A DNA stretch of 64,000 nt from an uncultured Thermotogae bacterium. GTDB lineage: Bacteria; Thermotogota; Thermotogae; Mesoaciditogales; Mesoaciditogaceae. The stretch spans positions 48,783-112,782 of the forward strand of contig CAJXLN010000001.1 in NCBI GenBank assembly GCA_913056255.1, read 5' to 3'. The notes below the pieces were generated by a model, which was not told the DNA's origin, made no database searches, and was given only the letters and a program-made list of their open reading frames with translations. The translations under genes were made by a program, and so were the position numbers. This document shows, piece by piece, positions 45,119-54,389 of this stretch. Numbering within the stretch: the first letter of the stretch is position 1; each line of letters starts with the position of its first letter.

Positions 45119-45157
45119 AAAAATGCCACCTAACCCTTAATGGATTGCAGGTGGCAG
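45119..45157 (-). terminator. Terminator of the chemoreceptor gene
   Basis: TGCCACCT (45125-45132) and AGGTGGCA (45150-45157) pair perfectly; on the minus strand six T follow. It is 22 bp after the chemoreceptor stop. Confidence 0.85.
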
Positions 45158-45178
45158 AGATTACTTCAAAAATTCACT

Positions 45179-47161
45179 TTACATTTTGAAGGAATTCACA
45201 ATACCGTTCATCTCTTCTGACAAATTACTCAGTTCTTCTGAAAGCTTCGCGAGATTCTGCGATGCTTCTGCATTTTGCTTAATCCCACTTGAAACTGATT
45301 CGATCTTGTCAGCTATGCCTGTAACCAACTTCGTGGCTGTATCCATTGCACTTGCTATTTCTTCAGCACTCGCACCAGTTTCTTCAGATGATGCAGCTAC
45401 CGATTCGATCTTGACCATTATGCCTTTTATTTGCTCAAGTATATTGGAAATCTCTTTGGAAACGTCTTCGATCTCTTCTGATGCTTTCTCGATCGTTTCA
45501 TTGCTTTTTTCTGTCCCTTTGGAAACTCTCTCGGACTTATCCACTATTTTCTCTAAAATATTCGATATCTTCTGTGTTGATGATTTGGAATTTTCGGCAA
45601 GATTTCTTATCTCATCTGCAACAACTGCAAAGCCCTTACCGGCTTCTCCTGCTCTTGCAGCTTCTATTGCCGCATTGAGTGCGAGAAGATTGGTCTGCTC
45701 GGCTATTTTGTTTATTTCCTCGACTATATCTCCTATATTCTGTGTAGAATCCGCAAGCGATTTTATCTGGACTGAATTCGTTTTACTTTCATCCTTCACA
45801 TCTTCAAATATTTCCTTCATGCTTTCAAGTAATTCATTGCCCTTTTCTGCACCAGATGAGATGGCCTGTGCCTGATCCGATATCTCTTGTATGGAGTTGG
45901 CAACGTTCTGAGTGGCGCTCGCCACTTCTTCAGTTGACGCGGATGTTTCCTGCACAGAAGCGGAAATATTCTGAACTTCAGAATTCACCTCATCGATCAA
46001 ACCTGTCGATTCTTCAGCAGCTGCTGACAACTCCTGAGCTGTGGAGGAAAGGTGTTGAGAATCACCAGATACATCCTTGGAATGTTTTGCAATGTTTAAA
46101 AGGGCGTTTCGGAGCGATTTGACACTCTTGTTGAACGCTATGGCTATTTGGGCTATCTCATCTTTACCCTCAATCGAAATTTCCACGCCAAGATCGCCTT
46201 CAGCTACCGCGTTAATATGGGGCACAAGTGCCTTTATAGGCTTCGCAAACCAGTAAATAGATGCAAAAATTCCAAAGATGATTGCAAGGACTGAGACAAT
46301 AATTCCCACGATGATCAAGATAAGTGAGGCACTATTCGCGGCAGCCATGATATCATTTATCGCAACTGAAATGATCATTTTTTTGCCAGATGGTAGAGTC
46401 CTAAACATTCCATATTTTCTCTGTCCATTGTACGTGTAGTAGACATCACCACTATCTTTGCCTTTCATCGTTTGACTCATCTTTTGCCACCAGCTGGCTT
46501 GGCTTATGTTCGCCCCAATTTCCTCTTTAACACTTGACAGAGACACAACACCACTGTCTTTCACGACAAAAAGCCGACCGCTTTTTCCATATTTGAAGCT
46601 TGAAATTTTGTTCATAAGATCAATTGGATCGAGGTAAAATCCAACCACACCAGTCACTTTTCCCGAAAAGTCGATTATTTTTTCTGAAAAAATCACCGTG
46701 TCTGAATGGGATTGAGCATCAACCTCGTTTTTGATAACTAACGATTTCGAATTCAGTGCTTCTTGATACCATTCATCAGATGAGTTTACTTTGAAGTTTG
46801 ATGGTGAGGTGTACGTTTTACCATTTTTGAGAATCGCAAAGATACCTTCGATATTCGGATACACCTTCCTCAGGCTGTCAAAAGTCTTAATTGCCCATGT
46901 TGTCTCATCGTTCTTGTTTTCGTACATGCCTTTCACATTCGCATCATTTACAAGATATGCTTCTAACAAGCGGTACTTGTCAAAATATTCTGTAAAGTAA
47001 TCGTATTGACCATCGATAGTGGCATTCAATCCTTTTTCCGTTTCTTTCGTGATAATACCTCTCGTGTTTAAAGTGGAATAAGTTACGAAAAAAACTATTG
47101 GCGCGATGCTGGCTATTACGAGGAACACCAAAAATTTAGCGGTTAATTTCAAATTATTCAA
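45179..47161 (-). CDS. Methyl-accepting chemotaxis protein with extracellular Cache domain
   Basis: 660 residues, TTG start after GGGGG. TM1 at about 10-30; extracellular dCache sensor 35-270 ([38 protein letters not shown]); TM2 about 280-305; HAMP; long signalling coiled coil with the invariant tip [23 protein letters not shown] near 480-500. Adaptation glutamates/glutamines flank it. Ligand likely a small molecule such as an amino acid; unknown. Monocistronic, as a terminator follows. Confidence 0.95.
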   Translation of the reverse strand: MNNLKLTAKFLVFLVIASIAPIVFFVTYSTLNTRGIITKETEKGLNATIDGQYDYFTEYFDKYRLLEAYLVNDANVKGMYENKNDETTWAIKTFDSLRKVYPNIEGIFAILKNGKTYTSPSNFKVNSSDEWYQEALNSKSLVIKNEVDAQSHSDTVIFSEKIIDFSGKVTGVVGFYLDPIDLMNKISSFKYGKSGRLFVVKDSGVVSLSSVKEEIGANISQASWWQKMSQTMKGKDSGDVYYTYNGQRKYGMFRTLPSGKKMIISVAINDIMAAANSASLILIIVGIIVSVLAIIFGIFASIYWFAKPIKALVPHINAVAEGDLGVEISIEGKDEIAQIAIAFNKSVKSLRNALLNIAKHSKDVSGDSQHLSSTAQELSAAAEESTGLIDEVNSEVQNISASVQETSASTEEVASATQNVANSIQEISDQAQAISSGAEKGNELLESMKEIFEDVKDESKTNSVQIKSLADSTQNIGDIVEEINKIAEQTNLLALNAAIEAARAGEAGKGFAVVADEIRNLAENSKSSTQKISNILEKIVDKSERVSKGTEKSNETIEKASEEIEDVSKEISNILEQIKGIMVKIESVAASSEETGASAEEIASAMDTATKLVTGIADKIESVSSGIKQNAEASQNLAKLSEELSNLSEEMNGIVNSFKM

Positions 47162-47350
47162 GATGAATCCCCCTTTTCTTTATGTGAATTCATATTTTGA
47201 CTACAAATTACATTTTACCATTTTTTATGAAAAATCGCACAACGATATTCGTAGTTCAAAACGCATTTTTCAATCATAGCTTTTACGCAAAGATCCTTTA
47301 CACAAGTTCATCTATTTCAAAACAAGAAGCAAAAATCAAAGTTGTATGGA

Positions 47351-47382
47351 TACTGTTTACTTTAAGCTCCTAAATTGTTGGA
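47351..47382. repeat. IS-end-like repeat, copy A
   Basis: ACTTTAAGCTCCTAAATTG then TTGGA. The same 31-32 bases recur at 63653-63683 with one gap and one change. The form resembles the terminal inverted repeats of IS3-type elements (TGTCCAACAA.. on the other strand). No transposase is near. The rest of 47162-47410 shows only the hairpin at 47394. Confidence 0.5.
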
Positions 47383-47393
47383 TCTCCTATAAG

Positions 47394-47411
47394 GTATATT
47401 AAAAAATATAC
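47394..47411 (-). terminator. AT-rich hairpin at the mocA stop
   Basis: GTATATT-AAAA-AATATAC, overlapping the stop codon by one base; weak stem, T-rich on the minus strand. Probable end of the ygeY-mocA operon. Confidence 0.4.
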
Positions 47412-47953
47412 TACGATATATCCTGTGGCGTGTCCACGTCGAAAATGCACTCTTTTCCGCCGTCAAACGATGCGACTTCATTTGGATGTTTGGCGATGAT
47501 CATTCTCAATCCCACATCGCCGCTCAGCGACGTAACCTCTTCGAAATACCTTGATGGCAAATACACTGGAAATCCTTTTACATCATCATGAAATGGAAAT
47601 GTTATCTTCGTTCTATCCATGGAGATCACTTTTTTCACCAGATCTGTGCTTATTTTCGGCATATCTCCAAGGAGAAAAAGTACTCCCTCGTGATTTCTCA
47701 CCATTGAAAGGGCCAACTTCACAGATGTGGACAATCCCATGTCAGCATTTTCGTTCACTACCACCTTGAAATTATCCAGATCGATCGAAGAGAGGTTCAA
47801 TTTTTTTGAAACCACGAGTATTCTATCAACCTGAATTTTCTTCAAAATGTCTATTGGCCATTGTAACAGTAATTTGCCGTGATAATTTTGTGTGAGTTTT
47901 TGTACTCCAAATCTCGTTGATTTACCGGCCGCAAGAATCGCTGCGAGGATCAA
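47411..47953 (-). CDS. mocA: MobA/MocA-type nucleotidyltransferase for molybdopterin enzymes
   Basis: Adds CMP (or GMP) to molybdopterin for enzymes of the xanthine oxidase family. 180 residues, TTG start overlapping the previous stop (TTGA). NTP-binding ILAAGKSTRFG with a following KL, VVNENADMGLSTSV, FLLGDMPKIS, and a late VDTPQD, the MocA order. Last gene of the cluster. Its presence next to a [2Fe-2S] hydroxylase subunit implies a molybdenum hydroxylase encoded elsewhere. Confidence 0.82.
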   Translation of the reverse strand: MILAAILAAGKSTRFGVQKLTQNYHGKLLLQWPIDILKKIQVDRILVVSKKLNLSSIDLDNFKVVVNENADMGLSTSVKLALSMVRNHEGVLFLLGDMPKISTDLVKKVISMDRTKITFPFHDDVKGFPVYLPSRYFEEVTSLSGDVGLRMIIAKHPNEVASFDGGKECIFDVDTPQDIS

Positions 47954-48405
47954 CTTTCACCCGCAGCCTTTTTTACCGCATCCACGATTTTGAAATACCC
48001 AGTGCACCTGCACAAGTTTCCTTCCATTCCCTTTTTTATTTCCTCTTCGCTCGGATGGGGATTATCATCGAGGAGCGCTTTGGCAGACATCACCATTCCG
48101 GGGGTGCAAAATCCACATTGTATTGCGCCAACTTCCATGAAAGCTTTTTGAATTGGATCTAAATTTCCTTTGGATGAAAGTCCTTCGGTAGTCCAGACTT
48201 CCGTTCCGTCCAATTCTGGCGCGAGCATCAAACATGAAACGACGTTCTTGCCGTTGACTATTATGGTGCAAGCCCCGCACTCTCCTTCTCCACATCCTTC
48301 TTTAACGCTTTTCATGCCAAGTTCTCTCAAAAAATCGAGGGCCCTTTCATCGTCTTCTGCTTCTGCCTCCACATTTTCGCCGTTGAGTTTAAATCGCACC
48401 AGCAT
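47950..48405 (-). CDS. [2Fe-2S] small subunit of a molybdenum hydroxylase
   Basis: Electron-transfer subunit of xanthine dehydrogenase or CO-dehydrogenase type (XdhC/CoxS). 151 residues. Plant-type cluster ligands C38, C43, C46 and C58 (GCGEGECGACT, VVSCL); second cluster C97, C100, C132, C134 (CGFCTPG, LCRCTGY). Both sets are complete, so it should be functional. No large (Mo) or FAD subunit is next to it. GGAGG stands nine bases before the ATG, and it overlaps the ThrC-like gene by 17 bp. Confidence 0.93.
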   Translation of the reverse strand: MLVRFKLNGENVEAEAEDDERALDFLRELGMKSVKEGCGEGECGACTIIVNGKNVVSCLMLAPELDGTEVWTTEGLSSKGNLDPIQKAFMEVGAIQCGFCTPGMVMSAKALLDDNPHPSEEEIKKGMEGNLCRCTGYFKIVDAVKKAAGES

Positions 48406-49609
48406 CTTTCAAAGCCTCCTTTGCCTCTTCACGATTGGGCTTAACCGTGTGTACCTTATTGACAAAACTTTTCACCGAATTTATGTCCTTCAAACCATTA
48501 CCCGTCACAAAAATGATCACGCTTTTAGCCTTCAATTCATTCTTTATTTTTTTAAGTCCAGCATAGCTTGTCGCTCCAGCTGGTTCTGCAAAAACACCGG
48601 TTTTTCTTGCAAGCTCCACGATGGCATTCCCGATTTCATCGTCGGAAACGGAGATGAATTTTCCGCCGGATTTTTTTATGTATTTGCAGGCTTTCAAAAC
48701 ATCTCTCGGTTTCCCAACAGCTATACTGTCAGCTATCGAATGAGCTTTTATATCAACTGGATTGTCGAATTTTCCGGAATTAAATGTTCTCATCACGGCA
48801 TTTGCTCCTTCAGCTTGGACTCCTATTATCATCGGAATTTTATCGATCAGTTTCGCTTTTTTGAGATCGCTGAATCCTTTGTATATCGAGCTCACAACCG
48901 TTCCATCCCCAACGGAAACCATGGCAACGTCCGGTATCTTCCAATTCAATTGATAGGCTGCTTCTATCGCTCCTGTTTTTTTACCCTCGAGAAGATACGG
49001 ATTCACGGCAGAATTGCGACAGTACCATCCGAATTCCTCTCCAACTTCCATTGAAAGATCGAAGGCCTCATCGTAACTTCCATCCACGGCAATCACCGTG
49101 GCACCGTAGACCAACAGTTGCGTTATTTTTGCTTCTGGAGCCGAGCTCGGAACGAATATCACACTTTTCATTTGAGAAGCGGCTGCCAAGCCAGAAAGAG
49201 ATGATGCTGCGTTTCCAGTGGATGCGCAGTAAATTGTAGAAATTCCAAGTTCTTTCGCTTTTGCTATTGCCATAGCACTTGCCCTGTCTTTGTAAGAGGC
49301 GGTTGGATTTCTGCCGTCATCTTTTACGTAAAGATCTGACAAACCCAATTCATGTGCCAATTCTTTTTTTTCGTAAATGGGTGTGTTACCAACCAGAAGT
49401 GGAACTTCGAAGTGATTCGGTTCAACAGGCAAAAAATCAGAAAATGCCCATATACCCTTATGCTCAAGATCAAATTTTTCAACCTCTGGAAATTCATCGT
49501 AAATGACTTCCAGGGTACCAAGCCTGTTCCCACACACTGGACACGTGTACTTTACATCAGCCGGGTCGTACACTTTTCCACAATGAATACATCTGAGTTT
49601 ATAACTCAT
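48389..49609 (-). CDS. Threonine synthase-like PLP enzyme
   Basis: Fold-type II PLP lyase. 406 residues. N-terminal zinc ribbon C7, C10, C23, C26; PLP lysine 107 in NPTASYKDRAS; phosphate loop CASTGNAASSLSG; late EPAGATSY. Closest in look to threonine synthase of the ThrC type, but the place in the cluster is that of diaminopropionate ammonia-lyase (ygeX) in E. coli, a related fold-type II enzyme. It may be a true ThrC or a lyase recruited to this pathway. Coupled by ATGA to the gene before it. Confidence 0.82.
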   Translation of the reverse strand: MSYKLRCIHCGKVYDPADVKYTCPVCGNRLGTLEVIYDEFPEVEKFDLEHKGIWAFSDFLPVEPNHFEVPLLVGNTPIYEKKELAHELGLSDLYVKDDGRNPTASYKDRASAMAIAKAKELGISTIYCASTGNAASSLSGLAAASQMKSVIFVPSSAPEAKITQLLVYGATVIAVDGSYDEAFDLSMEVGEEFGWYCRNSAVNPYLLEGKKTGAIEAAYQLNWKIPDVAMVSVGDGTVVSSIYKGFSDLKKAKLIDKIPMIIGVQAEGANAVMRTFNSGKFDNPVDIKAHSIADSIAVGKPRDVLKACKYIKKSGGKFISVSDDEIGNAIVELARKTGVFAEPAGATSYAGLKKIKNELKAKSVIIFVTGNGLKDINSVKSFVNKVHTVKPNREEAKEALKDAGAI

Positions 49610-50691
49610 TTCAAGACACCACTAATAGCATGGGTTGGGCATCTGGATTCGCACAGGCCACAGCCGAAGCACGCATTTGGATCTATTTCAACACGATTGC
49701 TAACCTTTATCGCAAAGTACGGACAAACATATTCGCACAATTTGCAAAGTGTACATTTTTCCGGATCGACTACCGGATTCCTGACTTCAAAATCGGCATG
49801 ATGTATTTCAAGCTTTCTTCCAATGGCAGATTTGGCGGATTCGTATCCTCGCTTTTTCAAAGCCTCTTCGAGTCCATTCACTGTTCTCCTGTACTGTTCT
49901 TTTCCAAAGATAAGGGCCGATGAAAGCATTCCAACAGCGGAAGCTCCCACTTCCAAGAACTCCACCACATCTTCGGCGGTTTTAACTCCTCCCACACCTA
50001 TTACTGGAATGTCAAGGGATTGCCTTATTCTTTGAACTATTGAAAGAGCAACGGGCTTTATCACCGGACCAGACATCCATCCGTATCTGTTTTCCGAGCC
50101 AAGAGGCGAATTGCCGGTTTTGGGATCGACGTAATAAACAGGCCCAAGAGAATTCACGGCGACGACTCCTGCAGCTCCAGCTTCCGTGACAACCTTTGCA
50201 AATTCCACTGGATCTGGCATATGTGGGCTGATCTTCATGAACACGGGTTTTTTAGCGAGTTTTGATGCGGTTCGTGCCACTTCAGCGATCGGATTCAAAT
50301 CTTTTCCAACGTAGTGGGTGGATATCTCGAAAGCGTCCCCAAAATCTCTCAATTTTGGTATCAACCATTCTATCTGTTCTTTCGAATACCCTATGCTTAT
50401 TATTTTGGGCATTTTCAAAGATTGTATTCCGGGTAAGAACTCTTCTATCCATTTATTTGGTCCGTATTCAGACCAAAGCTCTGCGTTCACGACGTAGTCT
50501 TTAGTAGCAACTATACAGGGCCTTGGAACTTTGGCAGCTTCGGTGGATATCGTCTTCGTAACCATTCCTCCAACGCCAAGAGAAGCGATGTATTTCATTT
50601 TTTCGTCGTCTCCGGTTAAAGGACCGGCAGCCGGCAAAAGTGGGTTTTTGAATTTTATGCCCGCTATTTCAGTGGATAAATCCATTTTCAT
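49606..50691 (-). CDS. Dihydropyrimidine/dihydroorotate dehydrogenase-like iron-sulfur flavoprotein
   Basis: 361 residues. FMN barrel (1-300): LPAAGPLTGDDEKM, KISPHMPDPVEFAK, AVNSLGP, GVGGVKTAEDVVEFLEVGA. C-terminal ferredoxin domain with two [4Fe-4S] motifs: CTLCKLCEYVCP and CFGCGLCESRCP. This is the PreA-like layout. The active-site cysteine of dihydropyrimidine dehydrogenases is not evident. Start at 50691 overlaps the hydantoinase stop; ATG 50685 has better ribosome-site spacing. Could reduce a pyrimidine/hydantoin ring or a purine-derived compound; substrate unknown. Confidence 0.85.
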   Translation of the reverse strand: MKMDLSTEIAGIKFKNPLLPAAGPLTGDDEKMKYIASLGVGGMVTKTISTEAAKVPRPCIVATKDYVVNAELWSEYGPNKWIEEFLPGIQSLKMPKIISIGYSKEQIEWLIPKLRDFGDAFEISTHYVGKDLNPIAEVARTASKLAKKPVFMKISPHMPDPVEFAKVVTEAGAAGVVAVNSLGPVYYVDPKTGNSPLGSENRYGWMSGPVIKPVALSIVQRIRQSLDIPVIGVGGVKTAEDVVEFLEVGASAVGMLSSALIFGKEQYRRTVNGLEEALKKRGYESAKSAIGRKLEIHHADFEVRNPVVDPEKCTLCKLCEYVCPYFAIKVSNRVEIDPNACFGCGLCESRCPTHAISGVLK

Positions 50692-52085
50692 TCACCCCCA
50701 TAATCGTTGTATTTTTTAATGTCATTCCAAAAGACAGGCTTTCTCTCGATGAATTTTCCTTTGCTTTTGTCAATGAATTTACCATTTTTAACGACAAAAT
50801 CGCCCCTCACGACGGTTGAAACGAATTTTCCCTTCAGTTTCATGCCTTCGTATGGAGTATAATCGGAATTCGTGTGCAAGGAATCGATCGAAACTTCCCA
50901 TTCTTTGGTTGGATCGAAGATGGCGATATCGGCATCCGCTCCAGGAACTACACGTCCTTTATGAGTAAGGCCAAATATGTTGGCCACATTTACACTTTGC
51001 ATTCTCACTAACGAATTCAACGGTATCAAACCTTTATTCACAAAGAATGTGTAAAGTATCGAAAAAGAAGTTTCAATTCCTCCTATGCCGTTTGGCATGG
51101 AATCGTAGTCGTTCATATTCTCGATTTTTTCTTTCTTCGTGAATGGACAGTGATCTGTCCCGACGGTCGAAAAGATTCCATCTGTAAAATATTTTCTCAT
51201 CAGTTGAAGATCGAATTCAGATCTCAGTGGTGGAACAAGTGTATGAATTGCCACTTCGTCAGAATTGCCTTCGTATTTGGAATCGTCCAGAGTCATGTAC
51301 TGCGGGCAAGTTTCAAGACGAAGATTGGGGGGAATTCCATATTCTTTTAGCAATTGAATTGATCTTCCACTTGAATTGTGAACGATGTAAGCCTGGCCAT
51401 TTGTAAGTCTTGCAAATGTCCCTATCCTTGAAACGGCTTCAGCTTCGGATTCGTACGGATGAAGAAATGGTAGATCTTTTGGAAGATGTTTTTCAATCAC
51501 GGAATTTCTGTGAATTACGATCGGATCGTTTTCAGCGTGAAATGTGATTACCACGCCTAAGTCCTTTGAACTTTTCAGAAGCTCGAAGATGTACCCATCT
51601 CCAGTCATTCTGTCGGAAAGGCTGTAAGTTGTGAAACACTTTATACTGTTGAGTCCAAGTGCGAGTGTACGACGTATCAGTTTCTCAGGTGCAATATTTG
51701 GATGTGCAATGGTCATATGAAAGGAATAATCAACATGTGAAGAAGATGCGAGTTCCGATCTTCGAGAGAAGTTTTCATCTATTTCAGAATCTTCAGTAAT
51801 CGGATCCAAAAAATCCACAAAAGTCGTTACACCACCGAAGGCAGCGCCTCTCGAACCGGATTCAAAATCATCGGCCGATCTGTACTTTCCAAGGTTGAGT
51901 GCAAAATGCACATGGGGATCGATCAGACCAGGAAAAATGTAAAAACCATCTGCATCGTAAATCTCTGCAGCATCGAGCACTCGGCTCGACACTGCAGAGA
52001 TCTTTCCATCTTTTACGTAGATATTCGCTTTGTAAGAATTGAACCCATCGAAGATCTTTCCGTTAACAATCGCAAGATCGTTCAA
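50688..52085 (-). CDS. hyuA: Dihydropyrimidinase / D-hydantoinase family amidohydrolase
   Basis: Opens cyclic amide rings (hydantoins, dihydropyrimidines). 465 residues, TTG start overlapping the ygeW stop. Metal ligands: HVH (H58, H60), carbamylated Lys149 in SIKCFTTY, later His in TFHAENDP and AYIVHNSSG, and Asp in TVGTDHCPF. The complete set predicts a binuclear zinc enzyme. The cluster suggests a purine-degradation intermediate as substrate, as for E. coli hyuA. Confidence 0.9.
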   Translation of the reverse strand: MNDLAIVNGKIFDGFNSYKANIYVKDGKISAVSSRVLDAAEIYDADGFYIFPGLIDPHVHFALNLGKYRSADDFESGSRGAAFGGVTTFVDFLDPITEDSEIDENFSRRSELASSSHVDYSFHMTIAHPNIAPEKLIRRTLALGLNSIKCFTTYSLSDRMTGDGYIFELLKSSKDLGVVITFHAENDPIVIHRNSVIEKHLPKDLPFLHPYESEAEAVSRIGTFARLTNGQAYIVHNSSGRSIQLLKEYGIPPNLRLETCPQYMTLDDSKYEGNSDEVAIHTLVPPLRSEFDLQLMRKYFTDGIFSTVGTDHCPFTKKEKIENMNDYDSMPNGIGGIETSFSILYTFFVNKGLIPLNSLVRMQSVNVANIFGLTHKGRVVPGADADIAIFDPTKEWEVSIDSLHTNSDYTPYEGMKLKGKFVSTVVRGDFVVKNGKFIDKSKGKFIERKPVFWNDIKKYNDYGGE

Positions 52086-53092
52086 GGTCGGCCTCCCATC
52101 GTTAAAGCCATCACCGCTTTGGCCGTGTGAAGTCTGTTTTCCGCTTCATCGAAGACTATAGAATGTGGGCCATCTATGACGGAATCCACAACTTCTCTTC
52201 CCCTATCAGCCGGAAGCGCGTGCATGTAAACTGAATGTTTCTTGGTTAATCCCATTCTTCTTTCATCGCATATCCAATCTTTGTGTTGCCTTACCTTTTG
52301 CATGATCTCATCTTTGCGTTGATCTGCCTCCAATGGATTTTCTATGGTGAAGAAGCCACCCCAGGATTTTGGAATGACGACATCTGCGTCGACAAAAGCA
52401 TCATCCATATCATGTGTGATGTTGAGTTTTCCACCGCTCATCTCGGCATTCTCTTCAGCTTGTTTCACGATGTCAGGCATGAGGTCAAATCCTTCAGGGT
52501 AAGCAAGTGTCACATCCATTCCGTAGCGTGCGAACAGCAATATTTGTGATTGCGGGACGGAGAGTGGTTTCAAATGACTTTCGGCGTAAGCCCAACTTAT
52601 TCCCACTTTAAGGTGTCTGAGATCTTTTCCGAATTTCTCCTGGATCGTCATGAGATCTGCCAAAACTTGCATTGGATGATAAATATCATCCTGCAAGTTC
52701 AAAACCGGTATGCTGGAATTTTCTGCGAGTCCCCTGAGATATTTGTTTCCCACTCCAAATTGGCAATGTCTTATCGCTATCGCGTGCCCAAATCTGCTCA
52801 AAACCTTTGCAGTGTCTGCCGCTGTTTCCCCATGATGTGCCTGCATTTTGTCTGGAGAGAGAAAATTTCCATGTCCTCCAAGCTGCGTTATCCCGGTTTC
52901 TATGGAGTTTCTCGTTCTCGTTGATTCGTCATAAAAGATCATGAAAACCGTTTTGTAAGCGAGAAGTGGGTGAGGTTCACCCGTTGCGAATTTTCTTTTG
53001 AGATCGAACGAAGTGTCCAGCATGAGATCGATCTCATCTTTTGTGAATTCTTGAGTCGTTATGAAATCTCTTCCTCTTAACAATGAGCCCAT
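52082..53092 (-). CDS. ygeW: YgeW-type knotted carbamoyltransferase
   Basis: Carbamoyltransferase of unsettled substrate. 336 residues, ATG after GGAGGT. Carbamoyl-phosphate motif DESTRTRNS near 55-63, ITQLGGHGNFLSPDKMQAHHGETAADT, HCQFGVGN, MQVLADLMTIQEK, and MHALPADRGREV near the C-terminus. These match YgeW rather than ornithine or aspartate carbamoyltransferase. In E. coli the gene is part of the purine/urate cluster, where it takes a carbamoyl group from a ureido intermediate. Confidence 0.92.
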   Translation of the reverse strand: MGSLLRGRDFITTQEFTKDEIDLMLDTSFDLKRKFATGEPHPLLAYKTVFMIFYDESTRTRNSIETGITQLGGHGNFLSPDKMQAHHGETAADTAKVLSRFGHAIAIRHCQFGVGNKYLRGLAENSSIPVLNLQDDIYHPMQVLADLMTIQEKFGKDLRHLKVGISWAYAESHLKPLSVPQSQILLFARYGMDVTLAYPEGFDLMPDIVKQAEENAEMSGGKLNITHDMDDAFVDADVVIPKSWGGFFTIENPLEADQRKDEIMQKVRQHKDWICDERRMGLTKKHSVYMHALPADRGREVVDSVIDGPHSIVFDEAENRLHTAKAVMALTMGGRP

Positions 53093-53133
53093 TTTTACCT
53101 CCTTTAACCTTGATTATGAACTGATGTATCAAA

Positions 53134-54345
53134 TCAATCGCGTTTACCCGATACGACTTGTGGAAAGTACGCGTAGAATGCTGCTGCTTTTACAAGATGC
53201 TCAACTGGAGCCTGATCGTCTGGACCGTGTGCGTATATCTCATTGGCGGGTCCGAAGCCAACTGTTGGAATTCCAAAAAGTCCAGCCGTGGCAACGCCAT
53301 TCGTGGAAAAGTTCCACTTGTCGATTTTAGGATCGGATTTGAAGAGTGATTTGTAAGTTTTAGCAGCCGATTGGACGATATCCGAATCTTCATCCATAAC
53401 CCATGTTCTGAAATATTTTTCAGAAGAGTACTCGTTCCCAGTGTAAGCATGTCCGTTGTAAGTTTGATCGAGTATTTCAGCTTCCACTCCTGCTTCTTCT
53501 ATGACTTTTTTAAACTCGGCAATCGCCGTTTCTTTCGTTTCTCCCTTTGTGAGTCTGCGATCTATGTGTATCGTACACTCGTCAGCAACGGCATTTTCCG
53601 ATGGTGATTTGAAGAAGATCTGCGAAACGACTGCCGTACCTTTACCAAGGAATGGATCTGGTTTGAGTTCGTTGTTCAGTTTCTCGATTCCCAAAACAAT
53701 CCTTGCCATTTTGTATATCGCGTTGTCTCCCATTTCCGGCATCGCGGCGTGAGCCGATCTTCCCTTGGTACGAATCTTAACCTCTATTCTTCCCCTATGG
53801 CCTCGATAGATGTTGAGATTTGTCGGTTCGGTGATGACCACGTAATCGGGTTTAAATCCGGTTTCCTTGACTATGTACTGCCAGGCTAAACCATCACATG
53901 CTTCTTCCATTACGGAACCTACAACGTAAAGTGTGTAATCGCCTTCAAGGTGCAGATCCTTTATGATCTTCCCCGCGTAGACCATCGAAGCCATGCCGGC
54001 TTTCTGATCTCCGGCTCCTCTACCGTAAACGATTCCATTTTCGAGTTTTCCTTTGAACGGATCGTGTTTCCATTGTGTGATGTCTCCAACTCCCACCACA
54101 TCGATGTGAGCATCCATGGCTATGATCGTTTTGCCACTACCTATTCGACCGAATATGCTTCCCAGTCCATCGGTTTTCACTTCATCAAAACCGACTTTAC
54201 GCATCTCTTGTGCTATTCTGTCAACTACCTCTTTTTCTTTTCCAGAGTAACTTGGAATGGCAACGATATCACGTAAAAATTGCGTTACCTCTTTCTCGTA
54301 TTCTCTGGATTTTTGCATGATCTTATCCGTAAGTTCTTCACTCAA
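53134..54345 (-). CDS. ygeY: YgeY-type M20-family hydrolase
   Basis: Zinc amidohydrolase of the peptidase M20 group called YgeY (selenium/purine-linked). 403 residues, TTG start after GGAGG. Metal residues H80 and D82 (MDAHIDVV), D113 (GRGAGDQKAG), catalytic E147/E148 (SVMEEACDG), and late FGPANEIYAHGPDD with the last His. First gene of the seven-gene operon. In E. coli YgeY acts with YgeW and YgeX on 2,3-diureidopropionate-derived compounds; that role is inferred here. Confidence 0.92.
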   Translation of the reverse strand: MSEELTDKIMQKSREYEKEVTQFLRDIVAIPSYSGKEKEVVDRIAQEMRKVGFDEVKTDGLGSIFGRIGSGKTIIAMDAHIDVVGVGDITQWKHDPFKGKLENGIVYGRGAGDQKAGMASMVYAGKIIKDLHLEGDYTLYVVGSVMEEACDGLAWQYIVKETGFKPDYVVITEPTNLNIYRGHRGRIEVKIRTKGRSAHAAMPEMGDNAIYKMARIVLGIEKLNNELKPDPFLGKGTAVVSQIFFKSPSENAVADECTIHIDRRLTKGETKETAIAEFKKVIEEAGVEAEILDQTYNGHAYTGNEYSSEKYFRTWVMDEDSDIVQSAAKTYKSLFKSDPKIDKWNFSTNGVATAGLFGIPTVGFGPANEIYAHGPDDQAPVEHLVKAAAFYAYFPQVVSGKRD

Positions 54346-54389
54346 TGAAATTTCCTCCCTCCAAATATTTTAGGCTTCAGTACATTATT

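Noticed and set aside
45186..45875. Long plus-strand open frame opposite the chemoreceptor
   Set aside because: It is the antisense shadow of the repetitive coiled coil, serine-rich by codon bias, with no independent support.
48170..49054. Plus-strand open frame of 294 codons opposite the ThrC-like gene
   Set aside because: Antisense of a gene with clear motifs; amino acid composition is unlike a real protein.
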